The notes beneath the pieces are model-generated. The model made no database searches, had not been told where the DNA came from, and saw only the letters and a list, made by a program, of their open reading frames with translations. From Vallitalea longa (GTDB lineage: Bacteria > Bacillota > Clostridia > Lachnospirales > Vallitaleaceae), in contig NZ_BRLB01000001.1 of the NCBI RefSeq assembly GCF_027923465.1, positions 434,001-498,000 of the forward strand: a stretch of 64,000 nucleotides of DNA. The letters run 5' to 3'. How positions within the stretch are numbered: position 1 is the first letter of the stretch; each line of letters begins with the position of its first letter. A program made the translations under genes and the position numbers. Positions 1 to 8,367 of this stretch are shown one piece after another.

Positions 1-2
1 AA

Positions 3-25
3 CAGACAGTATGCCATACTGTCTG
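3..25. repeat. 23-bp perfect palindrome
   Basis: Two 11-bp arms (CAGACAGTATG / CATACTGTCTG) flank a single central base. Neither side has a T-run, so it looks more like an operator than a terminator. The gene it would serve lies outside the window. Confidence 0.5.
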
Positions 26-114
26 AATAAATCAACAACTTTTGCCGGGTGTAGTTATATAATTAATAATAGTTTTTATTGGGCAATTTTTAATTATAAA
101 ACTATACTTTTTTC

Positions 115-513
115 TTAGTTGTTATATGTTGCTGTGTCTTTAGCTAACTCTATAGTGTGCTTTAATGTTTTTAGTATTATGGATTTAGTTCTGTTGTCTA
201 TTGGTTTGCCTTCAAAACGTAAACCAATTTCATTTTCAAGTTTTTCTACAATCCTATCTAACTCTTTATCAATATCTTTACAATCAAAGAGTTCTGATAT
301 TGGAGTTGGATTTTCTGTAATGCCAATTAAATAATCCATAGACACATCAAAAAATATAGCTAATTGCTTTTTGGTTTCATCATCTGCTTGTCTGGCGCTT
401 CTTTCATATTGTGAAATATTATTTTTTGTTTTTCCTACTACTTCACCTAGTTGTTCTTGAGTTAAACCTTTACTTTTTCTTAATAATCTTAATCTATCAC
501 TAAAATTTGGCAT
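115..513 (-). CDS. XRE-family HTH transcriptional regulator
   Basis: 132-residue regulator. Residues 5-60 form a Cro/CI-type helix-turn-helix (LRKSKGLTQEQLGEVVGKT, then NISQYERSARQ), followed by a short helical tail. The ATG at 513 is preferred because AGGAGG lies 8 bases upstream; a GTG at 522 is also in frame but overlaps that Shine-Dalgarno. The protein is typical of short phage- or mobile-element-type repressors and has no recognisable effector domain. A consensus promoter (601-629) faces away from it, so it may control that transcript. Family is certain; target is unknown. Confidence 0.85.
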   Translation of the reverse strand: MPNFSDRLRLLRKSKGLTQEQLGEVVGKTKNNISQYERSARQADDETKKQLAIFFDVSMDYLIGITENPTPISELFDCKDIDKELDRIVEKLENEIGLRFEGKPIDNRTKSIILKTLKHTIELAKDTATYNN

Positions 514-600
514 TCTAACCACCTCCTATATATTTTAGAATCCAAACATATTACTGTAAATACTAATAACCAATAAGACAACATAATATAAAATTAGGTA

Positions 601-629
601 TTGACAGTAACCATAGCGTGTATTATAAT
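601..629 (+). promoter_or_regulatory. Perfect sigma-A promoter with no ORF behind it
   Basis: TTGACA at 601-606, a 17-bp spacer and TATAAT at 624-629 match both consensus hexamers exactly. Downstream on the plus strand there is no gene until far beyond 1.2 kb, only hairpins. It diverges from the XRE regulator. Confidence 0.75.
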
Positions 630-854
630 ATAGTTAACGTTTTGGTTATTATTATATGAGTTATTACAGCAAAATATTCGTTATAGATATTATCGTTTTA
701 TTTATAGATAGTGTATTCTAATACCTCACTGTTTGGTTGATATTAATAATATCAACCGCGCCAAATTCTCTGTTAATGCATAACATGTCGTTATGCACGT
801 GTAATTATGATTTTATTTTATTAGAGGGCAAATGAAATAAGTATAATTACACAA

Positions 855-898
855 AAAATTTATTTTAAGAAGTATTATTGCTTCTTAAAATAAATTTT
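855..898. repeat. 18-bp-arm inverted repeat
   Basis: Perfect arms at 855-872 and 881-898 enclose an 8-base loop. The stem is AT-rich and is not followed by a T-run, so a simple terminator is unlikely. It is the largest structure in the 523-1229 gene-free region. Confidence 0.6.
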
Positions 899-1147
899 CA
901 AATTATAGATGTATAATATAATATTTTTTTATGCCCTAACTAAATTAATAATTATCATTGCTAAGGGTCTTATTACTAAGGTTTAATCCTTTATATACTA
1001 ATATCATTATATCCATATATAATAGGCAATAGTATATACTCCCCTCCCCTTACATGATTAATTATAAATACATACTCCCCTCATATAATCTAGACTTTAT
1101 GTCTAGATAACTTATGTCTTTGCACACACAATCCTAAATGGTTGAAG

Positions 1148-1180
1148 AATCTAATATAGCATATTATATTAGATTTTTCT
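1148..1180 (+). terminator. Possible intrinsic terminator of the non-coding transcript
   Basis: AATCTAATATA and its complement TATATTAGATT are separated by 6 bases and followed on the plus strand by TTTTTCTCT. The stem is weak because it is AT-rich. Confidence 0.4.
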
Positions 1181-1229
1181 CTATTTGTAGAGATTAATTT
1201 TTTAACTTATTTGGGGTTTATAATCTTAT

Positions 1230-2324
1230 CTATTCTCCCTTTAATTGTTCTATCTCATCTATTATCTTTATGAACTCTTTATCCTTATTGATAGCATTAA
1301 ATTTTCTATCATTTAGTATAAAGTATAGGTTTTCATACAAATTGGCTTTTATAGGATATTCACTTTGTTCTAATTCATTAAAACACCATAATTGATTAAA
1401 TTGGTCTATATTTTCCTGATTATATTTTCTGTAGGATTCAATTAATCTATTAAGCATTTCAATGACCTTATGATTTTTACCTATCTCCACATATAATTGT
1501 GCTAGTTGAAGATATTCAATCAACAGGAAAACCGTTTCATTATTATCAGCAGTAAATAAATTTCTCATATCCAAACTCAGTTTAAAATATTTCTCAGCAA
1601 TATCATAATTTTTCTCTTTCTGATAAATATTTCCTAAGCTTATGCACACAAGTGTTATTTCATTAATATCTTTAAATAACTTACCTTGTAATAGTTTTCT
1701 AGCTTCATCATATTTCTTATGTTTTATATATATACTAGCTAGAATATCATTTGGGTCACATTGTTTATTAGGAATCCTATTAAGCATTTCTATTGCTTTA
1801 TCGTCTCTACCTAATGATGAGTATACACTTGCTAGACTATATAAAGAAATCTCAACCAGCTGTTTATCATTACAATTGGTGATTATTTCTTCATATAGCA
1901 TCGCTGCTTTTTCAATAATATCAGTACAACTCTTTTCATTACCTGCTTTCCAAGAATACAAAGTATATAGAAACGCAATTCTACTTTTTTAAAAATAACT
2001 TAATGAATACTTTTTCAAATAATCATTAGTCCTATCAACAGCTACATCAAAATCAGAGTTATTAAAGAGTTCATTACACTCAAAGTAGATCTCTTTGACC
2101 TTTTCTTCACTTACACGAACTCTATAATTCAGTAAATAATCTATCGTTATATTAAAAAATGTAGCTAACACTGGTAATAATGTTATATCTGGATATGAAT
2201 TACCACTCTCCCACTTGGATATAGCAGCTGTAGATACTCCAATAAAATTTGCAAGTTGTTCTTGAGTCATAGATTTTTCTTTTCTTAATTGATATATAAC
2301 TTCACCTATTTTTATTTTCTTCAT
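1230..2324 (-). pseudogene. HTH-TPR regulator interrupted by one in-frame stop
   Basis: The N-terminal part (2324-1992) is an XRE helix-turn-helix (QLRKEKSMTQEQLANFIGVS, AAISKWESG) followed by FFNITIDYLLNY. The C-terminal part is about 250 residues of tetratricopeptide-like helices. A single TAA at 1991-1989 separates them. The frame is identical on both sides and codes KSRIAFLYTLYSWKAGN directly after the stop, so this is a base substitution and not an indel. Without the stop the gene would give about 364 residues, the size of HTH-TPR (RRNPP-like) regulators that sense peptides. It may be a pseudogene, a sequencing error, or a gene making only the 111-residue DNA-binding half. The repeated promoter block at 2357-2385 lies upstream. 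Confidence 0.7.
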
Positions 2325-2356
2325 TATTTACACCCCATAGTTATTTCGGTAAATCT

Positions 2357-2385
2357 AGTATACAATGTAAATGGAAAAATACCAA
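2357..2385 (-). promoter_or_regulatory. Promoter of the HTH-TPR gene, shared with 4976-5004
   Basis: On the minus strand, TTGGTA (2385-2380), 17 bp, then TATACT (2362-2357). Both hexamers and most of the spacer and flanks recur at 4976-5004, which suggests common control. Confidence 0.5.
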
Positions 2386-2463
2386 TAGAAGTGTAGTTAA
2401 ATTAAATGCATTATTGTTAACTATTGGTTTAATTTCTGATTAGTTCTTTTTATGATTGTCTTA

Positions 2464-3180
2464 TTATTTGGATTTCAACCTTTTTAACTTTAAATTGCTT
2501 AATATGACCATAATCGCTATGATAATCGCCAAAGGCCATAGGTTGCCAAAATTAAAACCGTCATCCCTCATCATTTCATATCCCCAAGTCGCTGGGAATA
2601 TTTTACCCACATTCTTAAAAAAATCAGGTAGTAAATCAGTAGGAAACATAATCCCCGACAGCATCATAGATGGTAAAAATATCACTTGTGAAATCATGGT
2701 AAGTTTTGCTTGGTTTTTTACCCATAATCCCAATACACTACCAATACTTAATGATACCGCAATAAAAATCGCCAGTGAACAAAAATACAATGGTAGACTT
2801 GCCGGTAGTGTTGCGTCAAAAGCAATGGGGGCAACAATATATATTATCATACACATAATCAGTAGATGAATGAACGCTGATAAAAACATCGTAATCAAGC
2901 CAAGATGTAACGAAACCCCATTTGCCTTATATACTTTCTTTATATCACTTCCATATATCTCTATAATGGAAGGAGGTAAACCCAATAGCGCTCCAGTTGA
3001 TACGCCCAGCACAGTCATGGATTGTATAAGCGTATACTTGGCCTCAGGGTCTATAGATGAAAATATTTCACCCATTACAGCAAAGAATAAAAGAGGAACC
3101 AGATAACAAGTAATCAATAGTGATTTGCTACGTATATCTAGTTTCCATTGTAATAATACTCCATACAAAAATGCACTCAT
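2464..3180 (-). CDS. ABC-2 type transporter permease
   Basis: 238-residue integral membrane protein with about six hydrophobic segments in the ABC-2 permease arrangement, starting after a short N-terminus (MSAFLYGVLLQWKLDIRSKS). The ATPS-binding partner is encoded immediately upstream. Its ATG overlaps the ATPase stop codon by one base (TAATG), so the two are translationally coupled and surely form one exporter. Last gene of the merR-ATPase-permease operon. Substrate unknown; in such MerR-linked operons it is commonly a drug or amphipathic peptide. Confidence 0.85.
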   Translation of the reverse strand: MSAFLYGVLLQWKLDIRSKSLLITCYLVPLLFFAVMGEIFSSIDPEAKYTLIQSMTVLGVSTGALLGLPPSIIEIYGSDIKKVYKANGVSLHLGLITMFLSAFIHLLIMCMIIYIVAPIAFDATLPASLPLYFCSLAIFIAVSLSIGSVLGLWVKNQAKLTMISQVIFLPSMMLSGIMFPTDLLPDFFKNVGKIFPATWGYEMMRDDGFNFGNLWPLAIIIAIMVILSNLKLKRLKSK

Positions 3181-3992
3181 TACCCATTCCCCCTTGCTAC
3201 ATCAATGAAATGCTGTTCAAGTGTTCCCCTGTCTATCTTAATATCCAACACTGCAACTCCCCGTCGCTTGAAATCTTCAAGCAAAGTTAACATAGTATCA
3301 CTAATATTATCAGAATCAAATTTTTCATCGCCTTGTTCGGTTTTAATGTTAATGGTATATCGTTTGCCTATTTTCGAAGTCAATTCTTCTACAGTACCCA
3401 AAAAAACGATTTCTCCATCATTAAGAATCGCAATACGGTCACATAGACTTTCCACCTCTGCCATATCGTGACTGGCTAAGATAATTGTCTTTCCCTGGAC
3501 TTTCAGTTTACGGATATGGTCATGTAGGGATATTCTACCTTCAACATCAAGTCCGGCTGTGGGCTCGTCAAGGAACACAATATCAGGGTCGTTTATTAAG
3601 GCAAGAGCAAGGTGTAAACGCCGTTTTTGTCCCATTGACATTTCTTGGTATGAATTTTTCTTTAGCTTATTAATTCCAAGAGCATCAAGCATAGAATAAT
3701 CTATTTTGGCTTTATTCCATTTTGCAAATAACTGCACTGCTTCCATGGGTTTGATATGTGCTGGGAGAGATGTTGATTGCAGTTGAATACCCATACGACC
3801 ATTGACGATGATATTGCCACTTTCATACTTTCTTAATTTCTCTATACACTCAAGTGCTGTAGTTTTACCAGCTCCATTTACTCCTAGCAATGCGAAGATT
3901 TCACCTTTTATAACATTGAAACTTAATCCTTTCAGTACAGTATGATCGCCATAACTTTTCCTTAACCTATCAATCTGTATGGCGTAGCTCAT
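3180..3992 (-). CDS. ABC transporter ATP-binding protein
   Basis: 270 residues. The Walker A region is LLGVNGAGKTTALE near residue 40, the signature is QEMSMGQKRRLHLALAL near 120, and Walker B is DIVFLDEPTAGLD near 140, followed by the switch histidine ASHDMAEVE. The C-terminal 60 residues are the variable domain of multidrug-type ABC-2 exporters. Its start overlaps the end of the MerR gene by four bases (ATGA) and its stop overlaps the permease start. All catalytic motifs are intact, so the transporter should work. Confidence 0.92.
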   Translation of the reverse strand: MSYAIQIDRLRKSYGDHTVLKGLSFNVIKGEIFALLGVNGAGKTTALECIEKLRKYESGNIIVNGRMGIQLQSTSLPAHIKPMEAVQLFAKWNKAKIDYSMLDALGINKLKKNSYQEMSMGQKRRLHLALALINDPDIVFLDEPTAGLDVEGRISLHDHIRKLKVQGKTIILASHDMAEVESLCDRIAILNDGEIVFLGTVEELTSKIGKRYTINIKTEQGDEKFDSDNISDTMLTLLEDFKRRGVAVLDIKIDRGTLEQHFIDVARGNG

Positions 3993-4783
3993 TTTGCTCC
4001 CTCCTCTAAGGGATTATAATCCAATGTGGTAAAATATGCTCCCAGAGCCTTTTCAATGAAATCGTTGGCAATTGCTTGTTTTTGTTTCCATTCATTGTCT
4101 TTTCCATTAAAATTTTCTATTAGATTAGTCAGTATACTCATATCCCCTCCAGTGAATTCCATAATCATTTCCCAAAATTCTTTGGCAAGAGTTTGCCCTT
4201 TCTCACTTTCTGGTAACACCCCTTCTTTTTGAAGCCGTATCACTTTATCTAGTATACTTGTAAAATTATCTATCATCGCCAAACCGCTATCCTTATCGAA
4301 ATGATTTCTACAGTAATCAAGAATATTATCATCAAAATGCTTAATAAGCCAGTAGAACTTATTTTTCATTTGCAGATTTACTATGATATCAGCATACTTC
4401 TTGAAATCCACCGAATGCATTTGCAATACTTCTGCTTGCAATGATTCTATTTGTTTTAAGGATTCTGTTAGAGTTTCTATCTTTTCCCGTATAGTGGTGG
4501 ATTGTTCAGTAAGCGCTTTAGCAACATCTTCGGGAGTATCAAGAGAGGTCAGGTTATTCTTTATATCATTCAATGAAAACCCAAGATGTTTCAATGACAG
4601 GATCTGATGTAGTTTAATCACATCCTTATGGGTATAGAGCCTACGTCCTCCTTCACTCTCTAAGGATGGAATAAGCAAACCTTCTTTATGGTAATATTGC
4701 AAGGTACGGACAGTAACATCCATTTTCTTTGCCACCTCACCAACCGTCATATATCCTTCTGGTATCGCTTTATATTTTTCCAT
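3989..4783 (-). CDS. MerR-family regulator with TipAS-like effector domain
   Basis: 264 residues. Residues 6-75 are the MerR winged helix (YMTVGEVAKKMDVTVRTLQYY, GLLIPSLESEGGRRLYTHKD). A coiled-coil dimerisation helix follows, and the C-terminal 130 residues resemble the TipAS/SkgA antibiotic-binding fold. The ATG at 4783 is chosen because AGGAGG precedes it by 6 bases; an upstream in-frame ATG at 4813 lacks one and would lie inside the promoter. First gene of an operon with the ABC exporter, which it presumably induces on ligand binding. Confidence 0.88.
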   Translation of the reverse strand: MEKYKAIPEGYMTVGEVAKKMDVTVRTLQYYHKEGLLIPSLESEGGRRLYTHKDVIKLHQILSLKHLGFSLNDIKNNLTSLDTPEDVAKALTEQSTTIREKIETLTESLKQIESLQAEVLQMHSVDFKKYADIIVNLQMKNKFYWLIKHFDDNILDYCRNHFDKDSGLAMIDNFTSILDKVIRLQKEGVLPESEKGQTLAKEFWEMIMEFTGGDMSILTNLIENFNGKDNEWKQKQAIANDFIEKALGAYFTTLDYNPLEEGAK

Positions 4784-4801
4784 GTTACACCTCCTATCTA
4801 T

Positions 4802-4832
4802 ATTATAATTCATTACGTTACGTCATGAACAA
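4802..4832 (-). promoter_or_regulatory. MerR-type promoter with 19-bp spacer
   Basis: On the minus strand, TTGTTC (4832-4827), a 19-bp spacer, then TATAAT (4807-4802). MerR-activated promoters characteristically have 19-20 bp spacers. The spacer contains the near-dyad ATGACGT-A-ACGTAAT (6 of 7 positions paired). The predicted start would fall at the Shine-Dalgarno, giving a very short leader, so the exact -10 assignment is uncertain. Confidence 0.5.
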
Positions 4833-4975
4833 GATGTTTTTTATAATTTTATTAATATGTGATAGTTAATACAAATTATAATCTAGTTATTATTATATGT
4901 TTTGTTCTCTTTCTTACTCTTGCAATACACATCAGCAACCTCATTTTAGGCGCAACATTTCTATAACTATTTTCT

Positions 4976-5004
4976 AGTATATAGTGTAATTGGGAAAATA
5001 CCAA
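4976..5004 (-). promoter_or_regulatory. Second copy of the shared promoter block
   Basis: TTGGTA-17-TATACT on the minus strand, in a block near-identical to that at 2357-2385. No convincing gene starts just downstream (a 60-codon frame here looks spurious), so the promoter may serve the MerR operon or a lost gene. Confidence 0.4.
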
Positions 5005-5030
5005 TAGATTTACTATTTTAGTAAATAAAA

Positions 5031-5085
5031 AGAGGCTAAGCCTCATAAAAGATTTCAAGGAAAATAGAAAGTAGAACTTTCCTAT
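5031..5085. repeat. Intergenic repeat, copy 1
   Basis: The sequence runs AGAGGCTA..CTCATAAAAGATTTCAA..GAAATAGAAAGTAG.ACTTTCCTAT, with a GAAAGT/ACTTTC hairpin. It recurs at 54161-54213 with only a few differences and lies just downstream of a terminator in both places. Confidence 0.6.
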
Positions 5086-5091
5086 ATTATC

Positions 5092-5124
5092 AAAAAAAAT
5101 AGAGAATAGTAATCTCTATTCTCT
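5092..5124 (-). terminator. Intrinsic terminator of the sugar operon
   Basis: Minus-strand stem AGAGAATAG / CTATTCTCT with a 6-base loop, followed by a run of Ts (As at 5092-5099). It lies 42 bases after the FGGY kinase stop. Confidence 0.8.
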
Positions 5125-5165
5125 ACTTCAAATATTATCAATATCTCATTATCATCTTTTTTATA

Positions 5166-6671
5166 TTATGACCAAAAAGACTCCACCAGTAATCCACTCA
5201 ATTTCAAGTAATTACTATAACATTCTTTATATAATTCTACTCTTTCCTTAATTGGTTCATAAGTTTTTTGTATCTTGACTGTTCTACTTACAGCATCATC
5301 AAAATCCTTGTATAACCCTACTCCGACTCCTGCAAGAACAGCAGCTCCTAGAGTAGTCGCATGATCTGAATAAGGTACATTAATCACCCTATCAGTTATA
5401 TCAGCTTTCAATTGTGTCCATACATTACTATTAGCACTTCCACCTACACTTGATAAACTTGCCACTTTTACTCCTGCTTCTTCAGCAGTTTCCAAGTTGT
5501 GATTAAGAGCATAGGCTACACCTTCCATTGTACTTCTTATCATATGAGCTCTTGTCTTGTCGAAAGACAATCCATAATAAACTCCTTTTGCCTTACTGTT
5601 CCAAAGAGGTGACCTTTCTCCTTTCATGTAAGGCAAATATATGATACCTTCACTTCCAGGAGTTATTTTTTCCGCTTCTTCACTCATTATCGCAAAAGGA
5701 CTACTATCTATCCTACTTGCTTCTTCCTGCTCTTTATGACCGAATTCTCTGTTGAACCAATTGAGGGTTCCACCACCACCAGTGGTGCCTCCCTGTAATA
5801 GCCACATATCTGGTACAACATGATATCCTAATATCAATTTAGGGTGAACTACAGGTTTACTAAGTGCAATACTCATTCCTCCTGCTTGACCGCCTTGTTC
5901 TTGAGTCTGTCCTTCGTTGATGACTCCAGCACCAAGAGTACAGCAAGCAGCATCTAGACCTCCTGCAACTACAGGTGTTGATATTTTCAGTCCTGTTGAT
6001 TTTGCAACTTCTTCAGTTACATATCCAACAATTTCATGGCTATGCATTATAGGTGCCATCATGTCTATTGATAACCCTAGCTTATCAGCTATCTCCACAT
6101 TCCATTCACCATTTTTTATATCAAAGAAATGGAATCCATAACACTGTGAATAATCTTGAGACAATTCATTGGTTAACTTATAAGCTATATAAGCATTACT
6201 TTGCAAGAATTTATAAGTCTTATCATATACATCCCTCATATTCTCCTTAAACCATAACATCTTAGGAGTTATATAAGCAGGATCTACAGGATTACCACTT
6301 ACTTCTATTATTCTCTCTTCACCTATTGTGCTTTTCATCCATTGTGCCTGTTCATCAGCTCTTCTATCCAGCCATATCATCGCTCTTGTAAGAACATTAC
6401 CAGATTCATCAATAGGAATACACGCCCAAGATGTACCATCAATACCAATTCCTTTGATGTCTTCAGGATTGATATGATCTTCATCCAGCATCTCAGAAAT
6501 TCCTTCTGTAATTACCTGCCACCATTCATCAGGATCCTGCTCAACAAATCCTTCCTGTGGATAATACGTAATATAACTCTTAGTTAAACTACTGACTACT
6601 CTGCCGTCAACATCAAAAATAGTCATTTTACATCCAGAAGTACCCTGGTCAATTGCTAATAATAAATCCAT
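5166..6671 (-). CDS. FGGY-family carbohydrate kinase
   Basis: 501 residues, the normal length for the family. The N-terminal ATPase fold starts DLLLAIDQGTSGCKMTIFD, the FGGY_N domain contains GIDGTSWACIPID, and the C-terminal domain carries the ATP-binding GGSANSNVW and TLGAAVLAG segments. Members phosphorylate sugars or polyols such as xylulose, ribulose, fuculose, rhamnulose and erythritol; the substrate cannot be read from sequence. The start overlaps the FucU stop by one base (TAATG). Next to a GatD-like dehydrogenase, a polyol such as galactitol, or a ketose, is the likeliest substrate. That assignment is inference. Confidence 0.85.
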   Translation of the reverse strand: MDLLLAIDQGTSGCKMTIFDVDGRVVSSLTKSYITYYPQEGFVEQDPDEWWQVITEGISEMLDEDHINPEDIKGIGIDGTSWACIPIDESGNVLTRAMIWLDRRADEQAQWMKSTIGEERIIEVSGNPVDPAYITPKMLWFKENMRDVYDKTYKFLQSNAYIAYKLTNELSQDYSQCYGFHFFDIKNGEWNVEIADKLGLSIDMMAPIMHSHEIVGYVTEEVAKSTGLKISTPVVAGGLDAACCTLGAGVINEGQTQEQGGQAGGMSIALSKPVVHPKLILGYHVVPDMWLLQGGTTGGGGTLNWFNREFGHKEQEEASRIDSSPFAIMSEEAEKITPGSEGIIYLPYMKGERSPLWNSKAKGVYYGLSFDKTRAHMIRSTMEGVAYALNHNLETAEEAGVKVASLSSVGGSANSNVWTQLKADITDRVINVPYSDHATTLGAAVLAGVGVGLYKDFDDAVSRTVKIQKTYEPIKERVELYKECYSNYLKLSGLLVESFWS

Positions 6672-7096
6672 TAAACAACAACACCTTTTTTAAGTATAAT
6701 ATTAGCATATAATGAAGTTTCACCAGTTGCTACTACTGCATAAGCTTTCTTGGCTCTCTCATAAAACGCAAATCTTTCCTCATGACAGATTTTCTTGTCT
6801 CCCTCTTTCTCTTTAATGATTGCCTTATATTTATCCCATATCTCTGGAACATAAGAATCACCCTTGACAACTTCCATAAGAGCAATAGGTTCATCAACAT
6901 ATATATCAAGTGGCATCAACTCAAGAATCGCCTCTAACACTTCAGGAACTCCCTGTCCATCAAGCCTTACTAATCTTTGTGCCATTGAAGCCCCTGGGAA
7001 ATTACCATCAGAAATAACAATCTCATCCCCATGTCCCATCTCCATCAATATCTTCAACAACTCCGGTGATAAAATACTTGGAATATTCTTTAACAT
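6671..7096 (-). CDS. RbsD/FucU-family sugar mutarotase
   Basis: 141 residues, full family length. The family-typical GHGDEIVISDGNFPGAS lies near residues 20-37 and a basic/aromatic C-terminal part (FAFYERAKKAYAVVATGETSLYANI) matches FucU. These proteins interconvert anomers of L-fucose, ribose or related sugars in the cytoplasm. It is translationally coupled to the FGGY kinase and preceded by a 330-base spacer holding a very stable hairpin. Its presence implies that a reducing sugar, not only a polyol, enters this operon's pathway. Confidence 0.85.
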   Translation of the reverse strand: MLKNIPSILSPELLKILMEMGHGDEIVISDGNFPGASMAQRLVRLDGQGVPEVLEAILELMPLDIYVDEPIALMEVVKGDSYVPEIWDKYKAIIKEKEGDKKICHEERFAFYERAKKAYAVVATGETSLYANIILKKGVVV

Positions 7097-7334
7097 CTTA
7101 ATCCATCCTCTCCCTAATATATTTCTACAATATATAATTTTTAATATAATATAATTTTTTGTTATTTATTGTAAATACTATTTACCTCTCTATATATCGG
7201 TAAAAATAAAAATCCACTTATTCTCTAATCATATTTTCTATTTATATTTTATTACAGATTAGTTTAATACTAAATGATTACAATATACTCACTAACTATC
7301 TTTCAATCCACTCAACTTCCGTCTTGCAAAACCA

Positions 7335-7413
7335 AAGGGTAAAGTGTTAGAATCACGCAGACCGACCGCTTCTCAGGGTAAGGCAAGTGATTCTAACACT
7401 TTACCCTTACCCT
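7335..7413 (-). promoter_or_regulatory. 22-bp-arm hairpin with alternative pairing inside the operon
   Basis: Perfect 22-bp arms lie at 7335-7356 and 7387-7408, around a 30-base loop that is GC-richer than its surroundings. Loop bases 7375-7383 (AGGGTAAGG) are also complementary to 7405-7413, so a second, mutually exclusive stem is possible. It sits between the pfkB and fucU genes, with 14 bases between it and the pfkB stop. It may be a processing, attenuation or mRNA-stabilising site, or a small inverted-repeat insertion. Confidence 0.6.
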
Positions 7414-7427
7414 TTTACAAAATCAAC

Positions 7428-8357
7428 TCAAACCTTCTCTACCTTAACTTGACCAAAATACTCATCAACCAATTCTCTCTCAACATAACCAGTCTGAGTA
7501 AACTGCGTATTAGCAGTCCCACAAGCTATACCCATCTTAATCATATCAATCTGACTGAAATCCCTAGCCAATCCAATAGCACATCCAGCCACGAAAGAAT
7601 CACCAGAACCAACAGTATTCACTACATCAACAGGAGGAATAGTAAACTTATATACTCCATCGTCTAGTCCAGCGATACATCCATCTTTACCTCTACTGAT
7701 AATAGGCAACTTAATACCCATCTCTCTGAAATACTCTATAGCCTTAACCAATCCCTCAACAGAATTAACATCTCCATCATAAACTTGTCTTATCTCATCA
7801 GCATTAGGTTTAACTATATATGGTAGAGCTTTCATACCTTCAATAAATGCTTTTGAACTAGTATCAAGTATTACTTTCTTATCATGTTTTTTAGCAGTAT
7901 CTATAAGTAATGAATAGAAGTCTACTGGCAAACCTTTTGGCAAACTACCTGAAATAGTAACGACTTTTACATCACTGAGCATTGCCTCATATTCTTCTAT
8001 GAACCTATCTGCCTCAGCTTTATCTATGATAGGTCCTGACTCTAACACTTCAGTACTTGTTTGATTGACTGTATCTGATACATTAATACATATTCTTGTT
8101 TCTCCACTAATATTGATAAATCTACTATCTATACCCAACTTCTTGACTTCATTATCAATAAAATCTCCATTAGGACCTCCTAATACCCCTGTTGCAGCTA
8201 CATTTTCACCCATTAGCTTAGCAACACGAGCTACATTAAGACCTTTACCTCCTGCAGAAGCAACCGTCCTACTAGGACGGTGTACCTCTCCAAGTTTGTA
8301 ATTATCGACTATATAGATTTTATCAATAGCTGGATTCATTGTAATCGTAAGAATCAT
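7428..8357 (-). CDS. PfkB-family hexose-phosphate kinase (1-phosphofructokinase / tagatose-6-phosphate kinase type)
   Basis: 309 residues. The substrate and lid motif is ASAGGKGLNVARV near 33-46, and the C-terminal catalytic motif VVNTVGSGDSFVAG holds the base aspartate. The start MILTITMNPAIDK is typical of the FruK/LacC subfamily, which adds a second phosphate to fructose-1-phosphate or tagatose-6-phosphate. It sits ten bases after the class II aldolase gene, and a bisphosphate made here would feed that aldolase. The GatD-like partner favours tagatose-6-phosphate; fructose-1-phosphate is the alternative. Confidence 0.88.
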   Translation of the reverse strand: MILTITMNPAIDKIYIVDNYKLGEVHRPSRTVASAGGKGLNVARVAKLMGENVAATGVLGGPNGDFIDNEVKKLGIDSRFINISGETRICINVSDTVNQTSTEVLESGPIIDKAEADRFIEEYEAMLSDVKVVTISGSLPKGLPVDFYSLLIDTAKKHDKKVILDTSSKAFIEGMKALPYIVKPNADEIRQVYDGDVNSVEGLVKAIEYFREMGIKLPIISRGKDGCIAGLDDGVYKFTIPPVDVVNTVGSGDSFVAGCAIGLARDFSQIDMIKMGIACGTANTQFTQTGYVERELVDEYFGQVKVEKV

Positions 8358-8367
8358 AATTACACCT

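Larger units (their letters stand above)
636..1180 (+). ncRNA. Possible structured untranslated transcript
   Basis: This gene-free stretch lies downstream of the consensus promoter. It holds a series of perfect inverted repeats: 735-757 (11-bp arms), 777-797 (8-bp arms), 855-898 (18-bp arms, 8-base loop), 1088-1108 (8-bp arms) and 1148-1175 (11-bp arms followed by TTTTTCTCT, a plausible terminator). The only ORF is a 21-codon hydrophobic one at about 656-721 without a Shine-Dalgarno. That it is a regulatory RNA is inference from promoter plus structure; no known RNA family is recognised. Confidence 0.35.

Noticed and set aside
656-721. 21-codon hydrophobic ORF after the consensus promoter, possible type I toxin
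   Set aside because: No Shine-Dalgarno precedes the ATG and no antitoxin RNA arrangement is evident. Kept only as part of the non-coding region.
4876-5058. 60-codon minus-strand ORF
   Set aside because: It has no ribosome site, covers a repeated promoter block and intergenic repeat, and its product has no coherent domain. Most likely chance.
7335-7413. Simple terminator after pfkB
   Set aside because: No T-run follows the hairpin on the minus strand, and the loop is long and structured, so it was listed as a regulatory or processing element.
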